From NCBI GenBank assembly GCA_964036045.1, contig OZ038386.1:19368225-19432224 (forward strand): 64,000 bases of DNA, given 5' to 3'. Shown here in pieces: positions 1 through 10,659 of this stretch (position 1 is the first letter of the stretch; every line of letters starts with the position of its first letter). The translations under genes and the position numbers were made by a program. The DNA is from Eutreptiella sp. 'Long Island Sound 2002' (lineage: Eukaryota; Euglenozoa; Euglenophyceae; Eutreptiales; Eutreptiaceae). Below the pieces are notes generated by a model. It did not search any database. It was not told the DNA's origin and saw only the letters and a program-made list of their open reading frames with translations.

Positions 1-36
1 GGGGCTTGTGGGGGGCCGGTTGCAACGCCGTAAGCC

Positions 37-86
37 ATATCTCTCGGGGACATTCAGAATATGCCAACTTTGTGGGTTTTGGCACT
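37..86. repeat. Left arm of a 5.4 kb inverted repeat pair
   Basis: The stretch containing ATATCTCTCGGGGAC and GCCAACTTTGTGGGTTTT is found again in reverse complement at 5383-5430, with a few differences between the two blocks. The pair could be the imperfect termini of a transposon of about 5.4 kb, or two oppositely oriented copies of one family. No target duplication could be made out. Confidence 0.5.
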
Positions 87-159
87 TTTCGGCATTTTCT
101 ACAAGTTTTGCTTCCATGTGCAAACATGTCGTCACCTTGGGGGGGGGGGGTATGTGTAT

Positions 160-370
160 ACTTTTGTGAAAAATGTAAGTCGTGTACAAAAAAACCGTCT
201 AGTCGTGTAATTTTATTTTTTTTGCTGTAAATGCGTGTAATTTTTTTATTTTTGCTGTAAGTCGTGTGAATTATAAAAAAAAATTGAATTTTTTTATTTT
301 TGCGGTAAGGGAGTGTAATTTTTTTATTTTTGCGGTAAGTCGTGTAAATTATAAAAAAAATTGAAAAATT
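160..370. repeat. AT-rich iterated repeat (GTAAGTCGTGTAATTTTT type)
   Basis: Several copies of a unit close to GTAAGTCGTGTAATTTTTTT with TTTTTGCGGTAA or TTTTTGCTGTAA spacers. The same family makes up 4275-4665. Bases 371-730 after it show no convincing gene or repeat. Confidence 0.6.
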
Positions 371-754
371 GAAAGAAATGCAACCTTTGCAATACATGCG
401 CAATATGTACAGCTGCAGGTTCCGTATGGCACCCCATAGCGACCTTAACGATGGGACGCCGTGTCCACAAAGCACATAGTACTTTGCGTGGCCACCAATT
501 AGTTGGGACTCGGCCAATACAACATAGTTTCACGTGGAGTCATTGGCACGAGACACAAAATCGGGCCAAAGAAAAGAGTCCTGACAGGGCCATGGCAGGA
601 TTGTGTATAAAGTCTGATGTCTGGTGTGGCATGTTGTTTTTGCAGTGTATACAACAAGATGTGTGATGTGTCTGATATAGATCTGATGCTTGGAGGAAGG
701 GGGGGTTGGGTTGGGTTGGTGTCCAAATGGATGTGCAAAAAGTTGATGCCCCCC

Positions 755-1091
755 ACCCCATAGGTCCCCATAGGCCCCGATAGGTCCCCGTAGGTCCCCA
801 TAGGTGCCAATGGGTCTCCAAAGGTCCCCATAGGCCCCCATAGGTCCCCATAGGGGCCGATAGGTCCCCATAGGCCCCCATAGGTGCCCATCGGCCCCCA
901 GAGGTCCCCATAGGTGCCAATGGGTCCCCAAATGTCCCCATAGATGCCAATGAGTCCCCATAGGCCCCCATAGGCCCCCATAGGTCCACATAGGTGCCCA
1001 TAGGTGGCAACAGGTGCCCATAGGCCCCCATAGGTCCCCATAGGTCCCCACAGGCCCCGATAGGTCCCCATAGGCCCCGATAGGTCCCCAT
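755..1091. repeat. Minisatellite, CCCCATAGG(T/C) unit
   Basis: About 30 tandem units of 10-12 bp built on CCCCATAGGTC or CCCCATAGGCC, with variants such as CCAATGGGTC. Open frames over it are low-complexity Gly/Trp/Tyr repeats read from the array and are not taken as genes. Confidence 0.85.
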
Positions 1092-1990
1092 GGCGGTGGT
1101 TCCCCAGCGTAGAGGCGCGCTGGGTTTTGCCACAGGAGGGCTGCTCACCTTCCTTGGAACGCCCCCCGTTCCAGCAAAACAGCTCCGCAACCCCCCCCCC
1201 CCCCCCCTAGCAGCACGACCAAGAACCACCGGGGGCGAGAGTCGGGACCCATCCCCGTGCGCCCCGGGCCATGAACTGACATGGCCCCGTTAAACACAGC
1301 CTCCGTTGGCCAGTTGAGCGCCCCTCCCCTACCCCCTGGCCTGGCCGACGCCCTGGCCCATCGTCGGCTCCGGTGGCGTTCACCAGGTCAGCAGTCACCT
1401 CCCCACCAGGGGGAGTCCGCGCGTGAGTTCCCGCCGGCTCCCCGACCTGATCTACGCCCAACTGGGGAGCCCGGCCAACAACCTGTGGTGAGGCCACCCC
1501 CCTCCCCCCTGCCCAGCTGCCAACAACCTGCTGGTGAGGCGCTGCCGGCGTGCGGGGGATGCCCAGACTGTGTGGTGAGGCATCCCCCCCGCCCCCCCCC
1601 CGCCCTGCAGCACGTCACCACCGTGCGGGGGGCGGTCAGCGTGCGTGGGATGCCAAGAACCTGTGGTGAGGCACCCCCCCCCCCCCCCGCCCTGCAGCAC
1701 GTCACCACTGTGCGGGGGGCGGTCAGCGTGCGTGGGATGCCAAGAAGCTGTGGTGAGGCATCCCCCCCTCAGGGAGGGCTGGTGTTGGGGGCCAGCAGCC
1801 TGTGGCTGAGCGCCCCCCGACCCATTGCCCTGCACCCAGCGCCCCTGTGCCCTTGGCCCTGAGCCTAGTGCCAATGCCTGGTGAGGCGCTGGGAGTGCAG
1901 CGGGGACGCCAAAAGCCTGTGGTGAGGCGTACCCCTGCTCCTGCTACCCCCTCCCACTCTGCCCCCCTTGCCGTGCGTAGTCCCACGCTA
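1092..1990. repeat. GC-rich block with C-tracts and a roughly 100 bp tandem repeat
   Basis: A run of about 18 C at 1191-1208 is followed by C-rich sequence. Between about 1484 and 1770 a unit containing CTGTGGTGAGGCA, a C-tract, GCCCTGCAGCACGTCACCA and GGGGGGCGGTCAGCGTGC occurs at least twice in full and once or more in part. No gene is supported; long open frames here follow the base composition. Confidence 0.65.
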
Positions 1991-2655
1991 CGCCCCAGCG
2001 CTGCCCCACCCTGAGCCCCAGCGCAGCCCCACGCAGCGCTCTTGCGCAGCCCCGCGCTTCTCCCCGGCTTACTCCCACGCCACGCGCATGCGTGGCCCCA
2101 TGCCGCGCCCATGCGCGGCCCCACGCTGCGCCCCTGCGCAGCCCCACGCTGTTGCGCCCCTACGCAGCCCCAAGCTGCTGCGCCCCTGCGCGGCCCCATG
2201 CTGCGCCCATGCGCAGCCCCATGCTGCGCCCCTACGCAGCCCCACGCTGCGCCCCTGCGCAGCCCCCCGCTGCTGCGCCCCTGCGCAGACCCACGCTGCT
2301 GCGCCCCTGCGCAGCCCAATGCTGCGCCCCTGCGCAGCCCTATGCTGCGCCCATGCGCAGACCCACGCTGATGCGCCCCTGCGCAGCCCCACGCTGCGCC
2401 CCTGTGCAGCCCCATGCTGCGCCCCTGTGCAGCCCCATGCTGCACCCCTGTGCAGCCCCATGCTGCACCCTTGCGCAGCCCCACGCTGCGCCCCTGCGCA
2501 GCCGCACGCTGCTGCGCCCCTTCGCAGCCCCACACTGCGCCCCTGCGCAGCCCCACGCTGCTGCGCCCCTGCACAACCCCATGCTGCGCCCATGCGCAGC
2601 CCCATGCTGCGCCCCTGCGCAGCCGCACGCTGCTGCGCCCCTTCACAGCCCCAGC
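1990..2655. repeat. Minisatellite, GCGCAGCCCCACGCT unit
   Basis: Dozens of tandem 14-18 bp units built on GCGCAGCCCCACGCT with inserted GCTGCGCCCCT. It is read as Ala/Pro/Cys or Gly/Arg repeats in every frame. It merges into the 5' portion of the reverse-strand coding remnant at 2640-3171. Confidence 0.85.
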
Positions 2656-3171
2656 GGGTGCCAGCGGGTGCCAGCGGGTGGACGTCGTGGGCGGCGTAGC
2701 CGCCGCCTTGCCGTTCGTCGACGCGGCTTTCCGTTTCGTTATCGTCGTGGCCGCGGGCGCGGCCTGGGCCGCTGCGGCGGCGCCGGCTCGCGCGGAGGCC
2801 GCGGGTGCCGGTTCGTCTCGCGATTCCGCCAGCTCAAGTCGGAGGGTGTTGATGATGTCCTCGAGGGACGCGATTTGTCGTTGGAGCGAGGCGATCATGG
2901 CCTGCTCCGCCGTGGGGGGGGCGGGGGGCGGCTGGGCAAGGCGGTTGCCCCCCTTACCCCCCTTGGAGCGAGAGCGGCTGCGCGCCGCCGCCCCCCCGCT
3001 GTTAGCTGCGGGTGGTGTGCCCGCGAGAAAGGGTGCCAGCGCCGCACCAAGGGCCGTGAGGACCTCGGGGCGCTGAAGGAGGGCGGCCAGCTGGGTGGCC
3101 ACCCCCGTTTGGTCGCCCATCGTGCGCAGGGCGCGAGGGCGAGAGAAGGGGAAGACGCAGGAGCGTCGCAA
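2640..3171 (-). CDS. Coiled-coil protein fragment, possibly Gag-like; function unknown
   Basis: The reverse strand is open from 3171 past 2640. A plausible start is the Met of MGDQTGVATQ, 17 residues inside. The readable part has a short helical segment, an Ala/Gly/Ser/Arg-rich stretch with an RSRSRSK tract, a Pro-rich linker, then a clear coiled coil (heptad-like IASLQRQIASLEDIINTL) followed by an Ala-rich tail and a basic KRKA segment. Beyond about 2640 the frame runs into the minisatellite, so the natural C-terminus is lost or replaced. Coiled coil plus basic tail is common in Gag-like and transposon accessory proteins, but no diagnostic motif is visible. It could also be a chance GC-rich frame, although the coiled coil argues against that. 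Confidence 0.35.
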
Positions 3172-3229
3172 AAAGGAACAAGAGGATTGCGGATCAGCTA
3201 GGCAGCCTCACCACGTGCAGGTTCACAAT

Positions 3230-3935
3230 AAGAGGCCTGAAAAACACATAAAGAGGGGCTAAAACATGCTTAATACAGGATATTTGATCATTTTGGATTG
3301 TCAGAGTATCAAAAAGATCAGTTTTGGAAATTTCCATTTTTGAGCTCCCGAGGCTGGAAAGCTGCATAAGCAGATTGTGCCCTGGCCCCCTTGGGAGCCC
3401 CCCCCCCCCCCCGCCCAACACCCAAATAGGGTGCAAAACACATAAAGAGGGGCCCAAACATGCTTCACATAGGATATTTGATCATTTTGGATTGTCAAAG
3501 TATCAAAAAGATCAGTTTCGGAAATTTCCATTTTTGAGCTGCCGAGGGTGGAACATAAGCAGGTTGTGCCCCGGCCCCCTTGGGAGCCCCCCCCCCCCCA
3601 CACCCACCACCAATAGGGTGAAAAACACATAAAGAGGGGCTAAAATATGCTTTACATAGGATATTTGATCATTTTGGATGGTAAGAATATAAAAAAAATC
3701 AGTTTTGGAAATTTCCATTTTTGAGCTGCCGAGGCTGGTAAACTACATAAGCAGGTTGTGCCCTAGACCCCTTGGGAGCCCCCCCCCCCCCCGAACACCC
3801 AAATAGGGTGAAACACACATAAAGAGGGGCTAAAACATGCTTCACATATTTCATCATTGTGAGTGGTCACAATATCAAAAAAAATTTGCAAAATTTTCCA
3901 TTTTTGACCTGTAGAGGGTGGAAAACTGCTGAAGC
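3230..3935. repeat. Satellite, four monomers of about 190-200 bp
   Basis: Monomers beginning with AAAACACATAAAGAGGGG start near 3241, 3434, 3622 and 3821 (spacing 193, 188 and 199 bp). Each holds GGATATTTGATCATTTTGGA, GGAAATTTCCATTTTTGAGC and a C-tract after TTGGGAGC. The last is the most diverged. Short frames across it are shadows. Confidence 0.9.
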
Positions 3936-3984
3936 AGTTTGTGCACACACCAAATGCCATTGAACCACCTACAAACAGCAATTT

Positions 3985-4242
3985 CGAAGCTTTTGGGGGG
4001 CCCATGGCTCGGGCTAGATGGGCCCAGTGGCCACTACGTGGGTCCCCATGGGCGCTCAAGAACCCGTATTGTCACCAAAAAAACCCAAGCTAGGGGCAAC
4101 AGAAGGGTTTCGGAAAAAGTCGAAATGTGAAATTTTTTTCAAGTGCCACTAAATAGCCTACACAACAACAATTTTGGGGTGCCCGGAGGGCCCATGGCAC
4201 GGGCTGCATAGGCCTAGCGGCCACTACGTGGCCACAGGTGGG
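3985..4242. repeat. Two related copies of a GGGCCCATGG...GGCCACTACGTG segment
   Basis: The block containing GGCCCATGGCTCGGGCT and GGCCACTACGTGG at about 3998-4050 recurs at about 4188-4232 with several substitutions. It looks like two decayed monomers of another satellite. Nothing else is seen up to the AT-rich array at 4275. Confidence 0.5.
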
Positions 4243-4274
4243 CACATCGCCTACATGCATGCATTTTCAGTAAA

Positions 4275-4665
4275 ATTGGTAATTGCTTCTTTGCGGTAAG
4301 GTCGTGTAATTTTTTTATTTTTGCGGTAAACGCGTGTACGAAAAAATCGTCCAGTCGTGTAATTTTTTTATTTTTGCGGTAAGTCGTGTAATTTTTTTTT
4401 TTTTCGCTGTAAATGCGCGTAACAAAAAAACCGTCAGGTCGTGTAATTTTTTTTATTTTTGCGGTAAATCGTGTAATTTTTTTTTTCGCTGTAAATGCGC
4501 GTAACAAAAAAACCGTCAGGTCGTGTAATTTTTTTTTTGCTGTAAGTCGTGTAAGCCGGCTTACACGACTTACAGCAAAAAAAAAATTACACGACCTGAC
4601 GGTTTTTTTGTTACGCGCATTTACAGCGGAAAAAAAAAATTTACACGAATTACAACATACACATA
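4275..4665. repeat. AT-rich iterated array ending in a 142 bp perfect palindrome
   Basis: Units GTAAGTCGTGTAATTTTT with TTTTTGCGGTAA spacers run forward until 4557, then reverse. The arms 4487-4557 and 4558-4628 are exact reverse complements with no spacer, centred on AAGCCGGCTT, and pairing continues imperfectly outward. The array is the same family as 160-370. A spacer-free palindrome this long can form a cruciform and is also a common assembly artefact. Confidence 0.85.
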
Positions 4666-4792
4666 CTTTTTGAAATCTGCAAGAAAACGCCATTTCAGAA
4701 ATGTATGGGTTGGGGGGGGGGGTGACATTTTTCAGCGTAGCACAACACATTGGACGGTGCACACAAACATGGCACTGCACCGTTCATCCATT

Positions 4793-5218
4793 TTTACTCT
4801 GAATCACTGTCATCGTCAGCATTCCCTTTTTCAGGCAGGGCTGGGACCCCATTAGGGCAGACATCCCCCTGTTTGTGGACAGGGACATATTTCTTCAATT
4901 TTTGCCGATCCTGCAACCTCCGTGCCTTCACTGGCACCCAACCTTCGTTAAGGGGCATGGCCCACAGGCCTCAGCGGTCGTCAGAATGTCATGCTCCTTG
5001 TGGGAGCATGCAGGTGGCTGTGAGCGGGAGGTACGGGGCTTTTTTGCCTGGCTACCAGGCTCATGCCGAGTCACCTGCACCCACTCTGCACCCCCAGAGC
5101 GAGCCCTTTTGCGCGTCAACGGCTTTTGTGGTGCATCCGTGGAAGCAACAGCCCGTGGCGTGAATTTGTATGAAAACATGGCAGCTGCCTGTTGAAAAAA
5201 AGAGGCAGCAAGCAACAC
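4793..5218 (-). pseudogene. Frameshifted C-terminal gene remnant, unknown family
   Basis: Reverse-strand frame 5218 to 4928 reads a Lys/Arg-rich, Ser/Pro-containing protein (TRKRARSGGAEW, GSQAKKPRTSRS). Near 4930 the same protein appears to continue in another frame, with EGWVPVKARRLQDRQKLKKY, VPVHKQGDVCPNG and an acidic end ADDDSDSE at a stop near 4793. The switch fits a one-base indel close to the CCCCTTAACGAAGG segment. The basic patch followed by an acidic tail looks like a natural protein end rather than chance. I do not recognise the family; it may be the tail of a transposon protein of the element bounded by 37-86 and 5383-5430. Confidence 0.4.
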
Positions 5219-5382
5219 ATGTACCGTCCGAAACGGACAAAAATCTCAAACATGTCGTCAGTACAGCATGCAGACCCAGGTGTTCCAAATAGCCCTTTTC
5301 AAGGGCTTTCCGAATGTACCCCACATACCCCTACCCCCGGAACACTCAGTGGGCACAAATGAGGCAACAATGGCACCGACCC

Positions 5383-5430
5383 CCGAAAACCCACAAAGTT
5401 GGCATAATCAGCACCGTCCCCGAGAGATAT
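5383..5430. repeat. Right arm of the 5.4 kb inverted repeat pair
   Basis: Reverse complement of 37-86, including AACCCACAAAGTTGGC and GTCCCCGAGAGATAT. Bases 5431-5960 beyond it have no supported gene; 5520-5930 is rich in degenerate GCACTGCTGCTG trinucleotide-like sequence. Confidence 0.5.
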
Positions 5431-5973
5431 TACTAACACCCACACAAAACACAGTCTTGTGTGCAATGGAATGGGCACCAGTTCACTGGAACCGCTCGGG
5501 CATTAAGATAGAGCAATGGCAGTGGCCCTGCTGCTCATTTTGCACTTCTTCCTGCTGCTGCTGTCGACACTCCGATGGCACCGACGCTGCTGATGTTCCT
5601 GCAGGCGTTCCGATGATGCACCCATGGTACTGATAATTTTGTTATTACATTGCTAATCTTGCCCCATTGCAGTGCAGCTTCCGCTCCAACTGCACTGCTG
5701 TGGCTGTTGCACTGATCGTACTTCGGTGGCACTGCTGCTGTGCTTCTATGGCACTGCCGCAAATGTTTGACAGGTACGGCAGCTGAAGCCTCTGATGACT
5801 GGTGCTTCCTTGGTGCTGCTTACGCAGCTTTGGCACGGATGCCCACATTGCTACCGCTCTGCTGGTGATGTGTTCATGATACTACTGCTGCCGCTCCCCG
5901 TGGTGCTGCTGATGCCTGTGCTGCTGCTATTGTTGGCTTCCTTTCCAACGATTTGCTGACTACTTTGACCTCG

Positions 5974-6104
<131 letters not shown>

Positions 6105-6228
6105 TCTTCAGCTTAATCACTCTTCAACGCAATGAAGCGTGGGAAGCTCTTAATCAAGCTTGTCCTGCCTGCATTTGCACCGCAACATTCACGCAGCGCG
6201 TGGTATTTGTACACCTCGTCGTGCTCCC

Positions 6229-6525
6229 TCAAATAGATAGATAGACCCAATACACCTGCTGCAAATACACTTGCTCCTTCAGATGCTCCTTCTGAAGATA
6301 TTCACGTTCGCGGTTTGGTTGTACTGCAAAATTAAAGTCAGGCTCGACTGTATCGGTCTTCAATTGAATACCAAGACTAGGTAGGTCAACGGCATTCTGG
6401 AACTTGCTGGCTGGCTTGGAAAGGGCTTTTTCCCCTTGGATTTCCTGTAAGTACAAGAATATATCAAGCGGTTCGCACGAATACCTGGCAGTCTCATCCT
6501 CCAAACTTACAATTGCGTCTGACAT
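6229..6525 (-). CDS. Short unknown protein, doubtful
   Basis: A 98-codon reverse-strand frame starting with an ATG and the sequence MSDAIVSLEDETARY, with ordinary amino acid composition and an internal segment rich in Gln, Glu and Lys. No motif, signal peptide or membrane segment is seen. It could be an exon of a decayed gene or a chance frame. Bases 6526-6887 upstream of the hAT element contain nothing I can name. Confidence 0.25.
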   Translation of the reverse strand: MSDAIVSLEDETARYSCEPLDIFLYLQEIQGEKALSKPASKFQNAVDLPSLGIQLKTDTVEPDFNFAVQPNREREYLQKEHLKEQVYLQQVYWVYLSI

Positions 6526-7113
6526 GTGTTGACCATATGGACATGCATTGTGAGCGATCGCAGCTTGTGGTGAACCAGCCGTTCAGGAGCTTGCTTGCAA
6601 TCTTTGCAATTGCATTGCATACCCCCACCCCCACTACTGTCTGGAGTACGGCCTGTCCAAGGGCAGCTTACCCCCCTTGCGAGGATGTGCGCCTGAGCCT
6701 GGCCCCTCGACACCAAGAAGGACGCCAAGACCAAGAGGGTTGTCCGCCAGGCAGCAGCCCCTAGCCCCTGCCCGCCAGGAGGCATGCAGCCCAGGCCAGA
6801 GACCCGCTCTTAAGAGAACATCAAGAAAAACGAGCGGGTGGAGGGTAGACGACAGGGGTCGCCCCCTCCCCAGCCTGGGGAACAAGGTACAGGATCATGG
6901 ATTTGCTTAGTGACGGGGGGGGGGCAGGGGGGGTGAATTTCAAGACCCACCCACCCAAAATTTAGGAAAACCCAAGGACCCAAAAATGTCCCACCCCCAT
7001 GGGGGGGGGGGTGTTTGACAGCCAAGGACCCCACCCAGGCAGCCACCAAAGCCGGACACAGATCACGAGCACTGCACCAGATTTCAGCAAATTTCTGAAG
7101 CCAGATGAGCAGT

Positions 7114-8541
7114 CTATTCACTGTCGCCACTGCTTGAGTCAGATGATGAATCGGAGGAGCTGAAGCTCTTTAAAGAATCACTGTCCTCACTTGAGGAGAC
7201 TTCAGACCGCTTCCTTTTCTTTCCCGTGCCCCCCTTCGCATCCCTGGGCACCTGCTTGCCCTTCCCTTTGGACTTCTGAACACCACAATCAGTATGTTCC
7301 AGACGGAAGCATGCACGTCGCGCATTAGTGCGCATGTCTTCCCAAACAGTGTCAAAATTGTACTCTGTCCAGGGTACACTGTCCGGCGCCAAAATCATGA
7401 ATTGCTCCACCAATTTGGTGCTGATGCGCAGCCATTAGGGAGCAAGCAGGCGGGTGAGCTGAGAAAAGGCCTGCTCAACAACCGCATCCCCTGGTGCCAA
7501 CGCAAGGCAGCACCTGAGCAAAATATGCAGACATGGAAATGTGGTTTTGTTACAAATAATATGCTTCAAAAATGCACGGGAATCAACAGGCTTTAGGGCT
7601 GTTTTGTAGACCACTTTCGTTTGGTCAAACTCAGCCTTTACATGCGCCCAAGTCATTGAAGGGAACCTGCGTTGCCAATGCTCAAAAACTGCTTTCAAGT
7701 CCTCTACACCATGCAACTCCAAGGCATGCTCATTGGCTGGCCATTTTGATATATCCAGCCACCCAAGCCTCCCCAGAATTCATCGGTTGGCAAATCGCTT
7801 TTGCATTTCTTGCAAAAAACCATCGCGAATCCGTCTCAAAGAAGGCTTCATATCACCACCCATGTGTAGTTTCACACCACGGAACACATGCACACCCTTG
7901 TCCTTTTTCTCAATTGCCTGCATGAGGGCAGAAAATTGGGCCTGATCAGCCACTTGACCCCTCATTGCAGTCTCAACTTCCTGCATGATGCCATCACGCT
8001 CAACGAACGTGATGTCATGCGCTTGCAGTTTCTTTTCCGCTGTTGAGACACAAACTGCAATATCAATCACACCTGCGAAAATCTGTAAAAACCTGATATC
8101 ATACCACATCTTTCCAATGAGCTCCCACTCAGGACCTTTTGATTTACCGGCCAACTTGAGCACATTCACAGTGATGATGTGCCACACAGCCAAAAAAATA
8201 GACAGAGATCTTCGCAAACCCTCCATCCAACGCCCTTTATGGATGCAATGCAACGTGTGAAAATCAGGATTTTCGGCCGCGGTCTCCATTTCCAAGAGCT
8301 CCTTTTTTCGAAATACTTTGACCACCTTTTGTTGTCCACCGGCCTTTGTTGCTGCCGTCAAAAAGCAAAACCCATCCCACAGAAGAATGTAGGATTCCTT
8401 TTGTTTTGCGCAACTCCACCGTACTGAGGCCATCTGCGTAATTCCGAAAGGGCCTTGCACCATCGCCCTGAAAAGTTGGGCCCTTTGCCAAAGTACCGCG
8501 ATCCTCCACATGGTTGGCGTGCTGCAAGCGTAGCGACTCAT
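7114..8541 (-). pseudogene. hAT transposase, central and C-terminal part with dimerisation region
   Basis: From 8541 to 7114 one reverse-strand frame is open except for two stops. The first, TGA near 7779, follows KRFANR (a CGA to TGA change would explain it). The second, TAA near 7433, follows FSQLTRLLAP. The segment FPCLHILLRCCLALAPGD with AVVEQAFSQLTRL is the hATC dimerisation motif at the C-terminal end of hAT transposases. A Lys/Ser-rich acidic tail (KKRKRSEVSSSEDSDS) ends at 7114. The layout resembles hAT proteins of the ZNF862-like group, which is a family-level guess. Catalytic acidic residues cannot be assigned safely because of the decay. Confidence 0.8.
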
Positions 8542-8767
8542 AAAAATATGTGGTGGGCTGCAAATTCTGCGCTATGCTCAGAGCTGTCCGCAACTCAGCC
8601 TTGGTCCAAAAATCCATGTCCCGCTTTTTCTGCTCCGCTTTGGAGTTTGCAGCTTGCTCCTTTCGAAATTTGAATGGCCAAGTTTCAACAGGGGGGCGCC
8701 TCTCATTTGCAGCATGTACCAACTCCCACAATTCCTCTGCACTTCTTGTCTTGACCAGTTTGGCCAT
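8264..8767 (-). pseudogene. hAT transposase, middle segment in a shifted frame
   Basis: Reverse-strand frame of 167 codons overlapping the 7114-8541 frame at 8264-8541. Its first two thirds (ending near ADGLSTVELRKTKG) look genuine. The true protein then passes into the other frame, so a frameshift lies at about 8450-8540. It contains LQHANHVEDRGTLAKG and the segment VGWVLLFDGSNKG, which is reminiscent of the FxxDGSTD region of ZNF862-like hAT transposases, where an acidic catalytic residue sits. It is out of frame with the N-terminal segment at 8817-9263. Confidence 0.6.
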
Positions 8768-8816
8768 TCTCTGGACGTAGTTGTATTTGGATGCCTCCTT
8801 TACATCGTCAGGGAAC

Positions 8817-9263
8817 TCAATAATTGTTGCAATAGCATCCCTGTACGTCTCCCAAGTTGGTGCCGGCTTTGCAACAGCTGTTGTTGGTTGTACAGCAACC
8901 TGTTGGGCAGCCTGGGTAGCTGCTGTACAACCCTAAACAGCTGCAGGTGCTCCTAGTGAGGTAATCACAAATGCAGAGGAACTTGTTGGTTGTACAGCAC
9001 CCTGTTGGGTAGCCTGGGTAGCCTGGGCACCACCACCAGAGGAACTTGCTCCGAACTGGTACAGTCAGGTGCAGCATTGGCTGCTCAGCTTCAGCAATTT
9101 GCTTGGGTGTGGGGAATGCTGGTCGCTTTTTGATGAAACCACCAAGCGCCCCAGCCTGTTTTGAAGCAGCCATGCGAGATTTATGCTCAGTAGACTTCAA
9201 ATGCTCACGTCGAGCTCTCTCAGCATCAGCTATATAGAGCCCACACTCACAAGGTTTCTTCAT
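8817..9263 (-). pseudogene. hAT transposase N-terminal zinc-finger segment
   Basis: The reverse-strand ATG at 9263 opens MKKPCECGLYIADAER, followed by HLKSTEHKSRM. This gives a Cys-x-Cys and His-x5-His arrangement like the BED/C2H2-type DNA-binding fingers at the start of hAT transposases. Then come a basic stretch and a short Pro/Lys linker. After about residue 70 the frame reads repeated Cys/Thr-rich sequence caused by a duplicated TTGTTGGTTGTACAGCA block near 8882 and 8982, so only the N-terminal 65-70 residues are trusted. Confidence 0.6.
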
Positions 9264-9944
9264 ATTGTGCCTAGAAATTCAGACTGCAGCACACAAGCAC
9301 ACAGAGGAGGCAGCAATGTGGAAGAATTCATGAAAAAAGAGAGATAACTTGCCGCCCTCCCAGGCAGAGGTGGGGCAGATGCCACGGGCACCCTAAAACA
9401 TCCCCTGCAGGTGGCTGCTGACGCATGCTCTGTGATACCCTGGTGGCAACACAGCTCTGCCTGAGAGGGCTGCGCAGGGGTGAACCTACGCTGCCACCAG
9501 GGTACCCACCTGCAGGAGAGTGGATGCTGTGGGGGTGCAGCATCCAGCGTCGGAAAAAAAGACGCTGCCCATGTTTATCTGACACCCCCCCAATCTCTCT
9601 AACAACGACAACTCACTCACAAGGAAGCAAGCATGACTGACTGGGGGTCATAACCAGAACTGGCCCAAAAGACAACAAAAAAAAACAGAGCACAGCAAAC
9701 CATTTTCAGCATCGGAGAGAGCCCGAGGTGGAACAAGCAAGACAACCTGTGAATGTCACTACCAGTCATTCCATGCATCAGAACACCCAGGGAGCCAGAA
9801 TTGTCCCACCCCCACGGGGGGGGAGGGGGGTGTTTGGACACCCACCCACCCAAAATTTCCAAGACACCCACCCACCCCCCCCCGTCCCGTAGGACGGCCA
9901 CTAAGCAAATCCCTGTACAGGATGGTTCTCCTTCCCCTCAGCGA

Positions 9945-10135
9945 CACAGCACAGCACACAACACAACACAGCACAGCGCGGCACAGCACAGCACAGCACA
10001 GCACGACAAAGCACGGCACGGCACGGCACACCGCAACACAGTACAAAACGGCACAACACAGTAAACCACAGCGCAGCACAGCACATCACAGCACATCACA
10101 GCACAGCACACAACACAGCACACAACACAAGGGCG
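9945..10135. repeat. Simple repeat, (CAGCA/CAACA)n
   Basis: Degenerate tandem ACAGC or ACAAC pentamers with CGGCA variants. It starts 22 bp outside the hAT target duplication. Confidence 0.9.
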
Positions 10136-10425
10136 CAGCGCAGCCCCGCAACCGACAGCACCACCAAAAGCAATACGGTCGCCATCCCTGAGGCCATACC
10201 CGAGGTCGGACCCGTGGAACACGGGGACGGCAGCCACAACAGGGCCGGGGCCCCGGGGACGCCTGAGTGGCGCCCAGGGCTACGACACCTTCGCATAGGT
10301 GCAGACAGCAAGCAGTAATAAGGTGGTCCTCCCTTCCCCTTCCCCCCCCCGTGGAGACTGCCAAGGACGCGCTGGTGTGCGCAGCGCAGGCCGCCAGACC
10401 AACAGTACTGGTAGCAGTGGACAGT

Positions 10426-10652
10426 GCAACACAGGCCTCCAAACCGCCAAATCTGCAGCAGTGGAGAGCACAGCACTGGCCTCCAGACCACCAGATCTGG
10501 CAGCGGGGGTTGGCGCAGCACTGGCCTCCAAACCAACAGTTCTGGCAGCAGTGATACGTGCAACACTGGCCTCCAGACCGCCAGTTCTAGCAGCAGAGGG
10601 TTGCGCAGCACTGGCCTCCAGACCACCATGTCTGGCGGCAGTGGGCAGCGCA
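10426..10652. repeat. 45 bp minisatellite, five units
   Basis: Units of the form CAGCACTGGCCTCCAGACC followed by a CCAGNTCTGGCAGCAG segment start near 10426, 10471, 10516, 10561 and 10606, an exact 45 bp period. Because 45 is a multiple of three, all frames stay open as 15-residue repeats (STGLQT...SGS). A short coding repeat cannot be excluded, but no start or flanking domain supports one. Confidence 0.85.
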
Positions 10653-10659
10653 GCACGTC

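Larger units (their letters stand above)
6896..9915 (-). mobile_element. hAT-family DNA transposon, decayed, 3,020 bp
   Basis: The ends are CATGGATTTGCTTAGTG on the left and, reverse complemented, CAGGGATTTGCTTAGTG on the right, a typical hAT terminal pattern. They are flanked by a perfect 8 bp duplication TACAGGAT at 6888-6895 and 9916-9923, the size hAT transposases generate. Just inside both ends lie C or G tracts around a CCCACCC block and a GGGGGTGTTTG motif in inverted orientation. The interior carries a reverse-strand transposase with several frameshifts and stops. The preserved duplication shows the borders are right even though the gene is dead. Confidence 0.9.

Noticed and set aside
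499-1229. Long overlapping reverse-strand frames of Gly/Trp/Tyr repeats
   Set aside because: They are translations of the CCCCATAGG minisatellite, open in several frames at once.
1723-2640. The 3' two thirds of the 482-codon reverse-strand frame
   Set aside because: It reads the GCGCAGCCCCACGCT minisatellite; only the part from 2640 upstream has protein-like features.
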